From assembly GCA_020724545.1 (NCBI GenBank), contig DYGR01000015.1, positions 1 through 60,001 of the forward strand: a DNA stretch of 60,001 bases, read 5' to 3'. A model generated the notes under the pieces. The model saw nothing but the letters and a program-made list of their open reading frames with translations. It had not been told where the DNA came from and ran no database searches. The translations under genes and the position numbers were made by a program. The stretch's first letter is position 1, and every line of letters starts with the position of its first letter. Positions 53,925 to 60,001 of this stretch are shown piece after piece. Source of the stretch: Candidatus Methanoperedens nitratireducens. GTDB lineage: Archaea > Halobacteriota > Methanosarcinia > Methanosarcinales > Methanoperedenaceae.

Positions 53925-55040
53925 ATGAACGATGAAAAACAGGCAAACACAGTACTTACTGAAGGGAAAAAAGAACAGAATACTGCTCCTCAAAATAACG
54001 GTTCACGCGCTCTGTGCGTGGCGCTTCCGATCTCTGGAGGCAAGCCGTTAAAATTTATAGGAGATAGTCCGCATGAGTTTATACCGTTTCTTAAAGAGTC
54101 TTCTATTGCATGGTTGAATTTCCCGGTAAAAGATATAGAGAAAGATGCAGAGGTCATTGCAATTAATCTTGGATTTAGTTCTACTCTTGTACCCATTATC
54201 CTCTCAAATTATCTATCTGCTTATGATGACCGCGATACTGAACTGGGATTAATGCTCCCTGCTGTATCAGTAAAGGAATTTGAAGTTAATGTCAGCCCGA
54301 TATTAATTCTAATAAGAAAGGACCTGATTCTCACGATTCATAATCAAACCGTGAGCCGCCTGGTGCGTTTCTCAAGGTATGCAGATGCTTTTATGAGAAA
54401 GATCAAACCTAACCTCCTGCAGCAGGATAAATTGACAATTATTCTTACAAGAATAATCGATGTAAATATTAACAGGAATTTTGACCATCTGCGTGAGATA
54501 GAATCCAGGGGAGATGAACTCAGCAAGATCCTGATGGACCCCATGACACCAAGGGGAATGATCGCTCCAGAGATATACAACATGAAACATGCTCTTATAA
54601 GCTATCTGGATACGCTGTGGGCCACACTAGATGTCGTGAACTCACTCAGGCATGGCGATGCTGAACTCATGACGGACAACAGCAAACTTCTTGCCCGCGT
54701 GGGTATACTATCTGATGATGTCAACAGGCACATAGCCCTCAGCGAGCACATGTCCGAGGTACTGGCCTCAGGACTGGAGGTGCTGCAGAGCATATACAAC
54801 AACCAGCTCCAGATCGTGAACAACAGGCTTGCTCTTGTCCTGACCTGGCTTACTATAATAGGGACAGCAGTGCTTGTACCAAACACCCTTGCAACTATTC
54901 TCAGTAATTCAGCTTTTGATCTTGGGCCTGAGGACAGGGTATGGTATTCAGCCCTCCTTGTTGTATCAACGATCCTTTCAACATGGGCTGCCTACTGGTG
55001 GGTAAAAAAGAAGGGGCTGCTACCCTTCGAAGTGGATTGA
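53925..55040 (+). CDS. CorA-like metal ion transporter without the GMN motif
   Basis: A 371-residue protein. The long cytoplasmic alpha/beta domain and stalk helix (VASGLEVLQ-type segment preceding YNNQLQIVNNRLALVLTWLT) and two C-terminal transmembrane helices follow the CorA plan. Where Mg2+ channels have GMN after helix 1, this one reads TAVLVPNTLATI. Ion selectivity is therefore unclear. An AAGGAG site precedes the ATG. It ends one base before the convergent TolB-like gene. Confidence 0.85.
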   Translation: MNDEKQANTVLTEGKKEQNTAPQNNGSRALCVALPISGGKPLKFIGDSPHEFIPFLKESSIAWLNFPVKDIEKDAEVIAINLGFSSTLVPIILSNYLSAYDDRDTELGLMLPAVSVKEFEVNVSPILILIRKDLILTIHNQTVSRLVRFSRYADAFMRKIKPNLLQQDKLTIILTRIIDVNINRNFDHLREIESRGDELSKILMDPMTPRGMIAPEIYNMKHALISYLDTLWATLDVVNSLRHGDAELMTDNSKLLARVGILSDDVNRHIALSEHMSEVLASGLEVLQSIYNNQLQIVNNRLALVLTWLTIIGTAVLVPNTLATILSNSAFDLGPEDRVWYSALLVVSTILSTWAAYWWVKKKGLLPFEVD

Positions 55041-56186
55041 TCAGTTCTTAGAGAGGATATCCGGGACCACCAGAAGAATAAGTAGGACTATAATTATTAC
55101 AGCCAGTACCATAAACATAGTCCATAAAACGCCCCCTTCTTCTTCTGACTCCTCTTCGATTCCTTCCAGTACCGGAGTCTCAATAGCAGGTGCAGTCGGG
55201 GCTACAGTCTGTGTTGTTACTGCCCGGGCTGTTTCAGCAGGAGTAGTAGTTGGTACAGCGGCTGTTATACCAGCAACATCTCCCACTGCAATTCTCACTG
55301 TACCAGAGCTGTCTATCGCTGCATACGAGAATTTTTTACCGTCACTGCTAAACGCCGGGCTTATCTGTCTATAATCAGAACCAGTGAACAATCTCCTGCT
55401 GGTTCCATCAGTGTTGATTGCAAAGATCTTCTCAGCGGATGAGGTCAGGTCCTCGTAAGAGACGTATGTTATTGTGCCGTCCGGCCCCCATACCGGGTTG
55501 TTCTTTTTTATTTCATCAAAGGTGAGTTGTCTTCTCCCGGTTCCTGCTGCATCCACTATATCCACTATAAAAAGCTCTTCTCTAAGTCTGTCATTGTATG
55601 ATACATACACTATACTTTTTCCATCCGGGCTTATTGCAGGGCTCCATTGCTTGAATGTATCGTTAAAAACCAGTCTCTTTCCCGTGCCATCTGCGTTGAC
55701 TATGTACATCTTCGGGTTTGTCATCTCATCCAGTGACGTGTACATCAGGAATTCCCCATCGGGACTCCATGATGGGGCAGCCCATGCTGGTCTTTCGAAC
55801 GAATTTCCCTGCCTTGTGTTATCAAGAATGAGCTGTTTGTTCTCAGTGCCGTCAGGGTCTACAACAAATATCTTCTCCAATCCATCCTTCCCAAATGAGA
55901 CATAAGCGATCTTATCAGGTCCCCATGCGAGTCCCCATTTTTTAAATGCGTCGTCAGTAAGCTTTGTTTTCCCTGTGCCGTCCACGTTTATTACAAATAC
56001 CTGCTGTATGTGTTGATCATCATATGCAACATAGGCGACCTTTGTTCCATCCGGGCTTATAACCGGATCCCATAGTTCTGTTTCCGGGATATTGAGTTTT
56101 ATCACATTCTCTACTGAAACTGCACCTGCTGCACTAATCGAGGTAAGTAATAAAATAAGGCTGATAAGCAAGGGTACTTTACTCAT
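55041..56186 (-). CDS. TolB-like PD40 beta-propeller, membrane-anchored
   Basis: A 381-residue protein. A signal peptide (LLISLILLLTSISAAGAVS) precedes about six PD40 blades (DPVISPDGTKVAYVAYDD, WSPAISPDGKSIVYVSYND, ISPAFSSDGKKFSYAAIDSS), a Thr/Pro-rich linker and a C-terminal helix (VLAVIIIVLLILLVVPDIL). It should sit on the outer face of the membrane. Its ligand is unknown. Confidence 0.9.
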   Translation of the reverse strand: MSKVPLLISLILLLTSISAAGAVSVENVIKLNIPETELWDPVISPDGTKVAYVAYDDQHIQQVFVINVDGTGKTKLTDDAFKKWGLAWGPDKIAYVSFGKDGLEKIFVVDPDGTENKQLILDNTRQGNSFERPAWAAPSWSPDGEFLMYTSLDEMTNPKMYIVNADGTGKRLVFNDTFKQWSPAISPDGKSIVYVSYNDRLREELFIVDIVDAAGTGRRQLTFDEIKKNNPVWGPDGTITYVSYEDLTSSAEKIFAINTDGTSRRLFTGSDYRQISPAFSSDGKKFSYAAIDSSGTVRIAVGDVAGITAAVPTTTPAETARAVTTQTVAPTAPAIETPVLEGIEEESEEEGGVLWTMFMVLAVIIIVLLILLVVPDILSKN

Positions 56187-56285
56187 TGGGCATGAGTAGT
56201 ATGCAAAGCATGATAAATGTTGCGCAATGTTAAATGAATTTTATCTGGATATGTTAAATCTCAGGATAGCAACGTGAGTATAACC

Positions 56286-57299
56286 TCAAATTCCGAGGGC
56301 TTTATTAGTTTTCGCTATCGATCTTGTTCCGTCTCCCTCCAGCTCAAGCATCGCCCTGACTGCATCCACGTTCTCAGGAACCACATCAGCCTCCTGGTGT
56401 ATCGCCTGGAAGAAATAGAGCTCTCCCTTAGTGATAGAGATCGAGTCCTTCCATACCACGTTCTCCCACACATCACCCCTTGGCCTTCCTATGTCCTTTG
56501 CGAATTCCATAGCTTCGGCTGTTGATTTTATCCTGTCATTGCTGCTTACAAGCCTGATGCGCGGGCGTTCTTTGAAGAGATTTATGATCTCATCCTCACC
56601 TGGTGTATTTTTTAATTCTATATTGAGCGCGTGAAGATGCATGAGTGTGGTTGATGTCTTCACGGCCATAGTTGTAATATCAATATGCGGAAGGATCGAG
56701 TTCACATCAGGCCCGTGGTGTGAGGGAAGCTTGATCGGATCAGGGACCAGAGCGTTTATCGGGCCTGTTTTTATATCATTCGGATCGGCTGCCCGCCTCA
56801 TCAGTGTTACCCTGGCTTTTTTGATGCCGTATGCAGTATCAAGAGCATATAGTACCCTGACAAGCCCTGTCGTATTGCAGGAGACAACCCTGGCAAAATC
56901 CCGGCCTATGGCATCCTTATAATTTGCCTCTGAATTGAATGAAAAACCTGCCAGTTCATGTTCCTCCCCACCCTGCCAGATCGCCTTGATACCGTGCCTC
57001 TCATAGAGTTCCTTATACTCGGCGCCGATATCCCCGGGGGTGGCATCGATCACGATATCTGCTTTATCCAGAAGATCATCCAGCGTACCGCTGACTTTTA
57101 TATCTGATTTTTTGAATTGCTCGATATTCTCTCTGGCTGTTGTATAGAGATCGTATCCTTTCTCCTGCGCGATACGTGCCTCAAAACTCGGTCTTGTTTT
57201 CACAACACCTATAATTTCCATGTCGTCCTGAGCAGCCACCGCATCTGCCACACGTTTTCCTATTGTCCCGTAACCGTTTATTGCCACTTTCGCTTTCAT
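56286..57299 (-). CDS. gap: glyceraldehyde-3-phosphate dehydrogenase, archaeal type II
   Basis: A 337-residue phosphorylating enzyme of glycolysis and gluconeogenesis (AKVAINGYGTIGKRVADAVA; catalytic Cys in VVSCNTTGLVRVLYALD; HHGPDVNSILPHIDI). The ATG at 57299 follows GGGAG by five bases and is chosen over 57326. It is downstream of the CooT-like gene on the same strand. Confidence 0.94.
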   Translation of the reverse strand: MKAKVAINGYGTIGKRVADAVAAQDDMEIIGVVKTRPSFEARIAQEKGYDLYTTARENIEQFKKSDIKVSGTLDDLLDKADIVIDATPGDIGAEYKELYERHGIKAIWQGGEEHELAGFSFNSEANYKDAIGRDFARVVSCNTTGLVRVLYALDTAYGIKKARVTLMRRAADPNDIKTGPINALVPDPIKLPSHHGPDVNSILPHIDITTMAVKTSTTLMHLHALNIELKNTPGEDEIINLFKERPRIRLVSSNDRIKSTAEAMEFAKDIGRPRGDVWENVVWKDSISITKGELYFFQAIHQEADVVPENVDAVRAMLELEGDGTRSIAKTNKALGI

Positions 57300-57322
57300 A
57301 CTATTCTCCCGCTTTAAATTAT

Positions 57323-57496
57323 TCACTCATCTATTATAGCTTCCTGTTTTGTTAGATTAACATCTATTATTCTGCCCGGAATGGTTTTGATATCACCCAG
57401 TATGCCGTAGAGTTTGATAGAATCCCTGTCAGCAGTTATACGTACAACATCTTCCATTATAGTATTCCCTTTGAAAATTACCTTGAGTTCACACAT
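57323..57496 (-). CDS. CooT-family small protein
   Basis: A 57-residue protein (MCELKVIFKGNTIMEDVVRI to IDVNLTKQEAII) matching the CooT-like family, whose members carry a conserved Cys2 that binds Ni in carbon-monoxide dehydrogenase maturation; other members are of unknown role. Its stop lies 23 bases before the gap start, so the two are probably co-transcribed. Confidence 0.85.
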   Translation of the reverse strand: MCELKVIFKGNTIMEDVVRITADRDSIKLYGILGDIKTIPGRIIDVNLTKQEAIIDE

Positions 57497-57609
57497 GGCA
57501 TTTAATTCGGTTTGTTGATATTAAGATTTATCATACCGTGTGGCTATTATAAGGCGGAGACTTTGATATATCCGAGTTAAAAGAACTGATCATACCTGAG
57601 AATACTGTC

Positions 57610-58452
57610 ATGGAGGAGCACTTCATTATAGTTGACGGTGACGTTGTGGTGGGAAATTACGCAGAGCTGGGTTTTGGATTGATCGCAAAGACCGTGGTGG
57701 CAGGGGAACATGTGAAGATAAACGGCAGCATACTCTCGGAGAACGATGTAAGGGTGGATATGTGGTCTGAGATAACAGGGGATATTAAGGCCAGGGCAGA
57801 TGCCTATCTTGGCGAATTTGTTAATATCTCAGGAAAACTCGTTGCTGGAAACCTTGATGTCGGAAACAATGTGAAGATCAACGGTGGTTATGATGTCAGG
57901 GGATGGCTCGTTGTGCGCAACCCTCTCCCTGTAATCATGTTCATATTTTTTTACATAATGGCCCTGCTGCGCCTGGGCAGTGAAGAGGAGGTTGAGAGAG
58001 CGCTTGAAGAGCTGTTCTCTGATGATACATCTCAGAATAAGCTCATGTCAGTACCTGACAGGACAAAGATCAGCCTTGAGACAATAAAAACTATCGCGCC
58101 TGCTGTGATCGGCAGCCGCTGCCGCATGCTAGGTAATATCCATGCCAGTTCAGCATCTATTGGAAACCATGTAACGCTGTTTGGCAGTGTGCGTACAACA
58201 GGCAATATTACTGTCGGAAGAAGCTGTACCATACATGGGAATATCGTTTCCAGGGAAAAAGTGAGTATAGCGAGAAACTCAAGAGTTCTTGGTAAAATAA
58301 CTGCTGATTATATAGTACTGCACGAAACATCAATGGTAGATGGCATTCTAACTGCTGCTAACGGTGTGACTGTAGAGAGAGATGATCTTGATGGGTTAAA
58401 TGATATTGAGAAGAGTCTGTTCTACGGATTCGTGATGCTTGAGGATATATGA
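57610..58452 (+). CDS. bactofilin-like polymer-forming protein with one membrane helix
   Basis: A 280-residue protein. Two beta-helix segments of short repeats (VKINGSILSENDVRVDMWSE; GNHVTLFGSVRTTGNITVGR) flank one hydrophobic stretch (VIMFIFFYIMALLRL, about residue 112). The frame is open for a further 15 residues upstream (DISELKELIIPENTV) with no common start codon, so the true start may be a rare codon or hidden by an indel. It resembles the beta-helix domain of the protein at 46887-48035. Confidence 0.82.
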   Translation: MEEHFIIVDGDVVVGNYAELGFGLIAKTVVAGEHVKINGSILSENDVRVDMWSEITGDIKARADAYLGEFVNISGKLVAGNLDVGNNVKINGGYDVRGWLVVRNPLPVIMFIFFYIMALLRLGSEEEVERALEELFSDDTSQNKLMSVPDRTKISLETIKTIAPAVIGSRCRMLGNIHASSASIGNHVTLFGSVRTTGNITVGRSCTIHGNIVSREKVSIARNSRVLGKITADYIVLHETSMVDGILTAANGVTVERDDLDGLNDIEKSLFYGFVMLEDI

Positions 58453-58541
58453 AATACTCGTAATTCTAGTACATCCGCGCTAACTTACTGCTTCAATGCA
58501 CTAAAGATATTTGTATATACACATCATTTTAGCATTGAATT

Positions 58542-59969
58542 ATGGGCGCTTGGTTAGATATTATTGATAATTATATTAAATTAAAAGAGCTTCAAATTAA
58601 GCATACACCATTTGAGATCATAGAATTGGGGATCGGGAAACTTGTGAAAGAGGAAGAGCACTCTGCGATACTAGATTTTACAATCGATCAATATAAAATC
58701 GATACGTTCTGTCGTTCAAGCGAAAAACTCTTAATAGATATAGACGGAGAAAAACATAAATGTGAAGTACTCGGCCTAAGTAAAGATCATATTACACTAA
58801 CAGTGCATGGGTATAGCGGTGTACATAACGATGCAAAGTTGCTAATAGACATGAGCTTCATTTTTAAAAAACAAAAAGAAGTACTTGAAGAATTTAAAAG
58901 TGATAAACACTGTATTCTCAGGGGGCAGTTATTTGGAAACTATGAGATTAAGGGCGGAGATAGTACAGAGCTCAATAATAGAAATGAACCCTTGAATGAA
59001 TTGCAGAATAAGGCTGTATCTATTGCTTTAGGTGTGAAAGATTTATTTTTGATATGGGGGCCACCAGGCACAGGAAAGACAACAATAGTTCCAGAAATAA
59101 CAAAGAATTATTGCGACCTTTGGAAAAAAGATAATACTAGACCCAGGATTCTAATATGTGCGTGGACAAACACTGCAATAGATAATGTTGTTAAAAAGCT
59201 TTATAAGGAGAATTACAATATCATAAGGTATAAGAATGGGGTTATTATAAGGTATGGGAAGGGTACTACATTAAACAAAGATACGTATAAAGAAGTTTTA
59301 TATGATGTTCAGGAAAAAGAATGCAGAGATAGAATTGAAAAAGAATATGCATCAAAGCTAAGACCGTTAGAATCTGCTAAGAAAGATATATCAGAAAAGA
59401 TAAAAGAATACGAAAACAAGATTGCAACAATTCAAAATAAAACATCCGAGCTGAAGACAGAAAGCAGTAAGCTGGTTAAAGAATTGCGTGGCCAGATAGA
59501 TTTGGATATAGAAGAGCTGAAAGATTCATTAAAGTTCATTTTTGAAATAGAACTTTCTAAAAGACAAAAGCAAATATATGCATACAGCAATGAACTTGAT
59601 AATATTAGAGTTGAGCATGAAAACACAATAAAATTCATCGAAGAACTTGCCAAAACGATTAGACGATATGAAGTTGATATAAATAATTTTAAAAATGAAA
59701 ATAATAAATTAAATGAATCGAAGGCTGAACTTCAACATAATTTAGATATAGCTAAAGGGTATTTATTTTTCATAAAACAGAGCAAATTGAAATATTTGGC
59801 TTACCTTGCAGGGGTTTATTCGCCATCATATTTAAACGATCTCATAAAATATGGATTACATAAAAAGAGAGCTGATGCTGTTATATTATGTATAGAAGCT
59901 GTAGAACAAAAGTTAATATTTTTAGAAGGAAAACTGAATGAAGTAATTTTCGTATCCACTTCAAATTAA
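58542..59969 (+). CDS. SF1 (UPF1/DNA2-like) helicase, N-terminal part, interrupted by stop
   Basis: 475 residues. An N-terminal OB-like region (residues 20-130) leads to the Q motif region NELQNKAVSIAL, Walker A GPPGTGKTTIV (about residue 173) and motif Ia CAWTNTAIDNV. A long antiparallel coiled-coil insert follows (residues 255-420). The frame stops just after EVIFVSTSN, before the DExx motif. After the stop the same frame continues MVTQNSLIIA into the window end, so the remaining helicase half may follow a nonsense or indel mutation. An AT-rich promoter precedes the ATG. Confidence 0.8.
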   Translation: MGAWLDIIDNYIKLKELQIKHTPFEIIELGIGKLVKEEEHSAILDFTIDQYKIDTFCRSSEKLLIDIDGEKHKCEVLGLSKDHITLTVHGYSGVHNDAKLLIDMSFIFKKQKEVLEEFKSDKHCILRGQLFGNYEIKGGDSTELNNRNEPLNELQNKAVSIALGVKDLFLIWGPPGTGKTTIVPEITKNYCDLWKKDNTRPRILICAWTNTAIDNVVKKLYKENYNIIRYKNGVIIRYGKGTTLNKDTYKEVLYDVQEKECRDRIEKEYASKLRPLESAKKDISEKIKEYENKIATIQNKTSELKTESSKLVKELRGQIDLDIEELKDSLKFIFEIELSKRQKQIYAYSNELDNIRVEHENTIKFIEELAKTIRRYEVDINNFKNENNKLNESKAELQHNLDIAKGYLFFIKQSKLKYLAYLAGVYSPSYLNDLIKYGLHKKRADAVILCIEAVEQKLIFLEGKLNEVIFVSTSN

Positions 59970-60001
59970 ATGGTAACTCAAAACTCTTTGATAATAGCAA
60001 C

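Overview
The window looks like chromosomal DNA of a methane-metabolising euryarchaeon, most likely of the Methanosarcinales and possibly a Methanoperedens/ANME-2d-type lineage. The evidence is: a methanopterin pathway gene (mptE, present twice), an archaeal type II GAPDH, a fused hexulose-phosphate synthase/RraA protein, DUF1699 and DUF166 proteins, an XPB-Bax1 pair, an ArsR-V4R regulator, an F420-type FrhB-like gene, archaeal TATA-box promoters and a tRNA-Trp gene whose intron carries a box C/D guide RNA. The genus is an inference.

Layout. 1-8.1 kb: a 5'-truncated mptE copy, then a leftward defence-like block (PLD-SNF2 helicase, Eco57I-type DNA methylase split by a one-base indel, Bro-N protein) and a small conserved protein. 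8.4-13.2 kb: a secreted methionine-repeat protein, a P-type cation ATPase and argH. 13.4-19.7 kb: tRNA-Trp, hsp20, a DNA methylase, tRNA-Ile, then a degraded island with a broken relE, a Fic protein between two diverged direct repeats, a MazF-type toxin-antitoxin pair, an N-terminally truncated HARE-HTH/RAMA restriction-type protein and an IS1634-like relic. 19.7-24.9 kb: a TetR-controlled export locus present in two promoter copies and heavily scarred by internal deletions (FrhB-like, TetR, RND, COG1361 and beta-propeller remnants). 25-41.6 kb: mostly intact housekeeping genes (ADP-forming acyl-CoA synthetase, UPF0210/ACT pair, PRTase, acylphosphatase, two tatA, mdh, endonuclease IV-like, CBS proteins, HPS-RraA, DisA-like cyclase, dapF, hisG, queH, mptE). 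41.6-46.4 kb: small accessory genes, a tRNA-Leu with a disrupted acceptor stem, hicBA, and a TnpB element apparently inserted in an older TnpB-type element. 46.4-60 kb: ferritin-like, bactofilin-like, ArsR-V4R with its operator shared with a sulfite/nitrite-reductase-like gene, DUF1614, Bax1-XPB, a CorA-like transporter, a TolB-like propeller, gap, a CooT-like protein, a second bactofilin-like protein and an SF1 helicase cut by a stop near the window end.

Two themes stand out. First, many genes carry either one-base indels in A/T runs (methylase, relE) or clean internal deletions at short repeats (FrhB-like, tetR copy, RND, rubrerythrin). Some of these could be sequence errors, but the large deletions are unlikely to be. 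Second, several regulators can be paired with operators by eye: TetR (two identical palindromes), ArsR-V4R (two identical palindrome plus half-site arrangements) and Fic (repeated ATACCGATAT-type sites).
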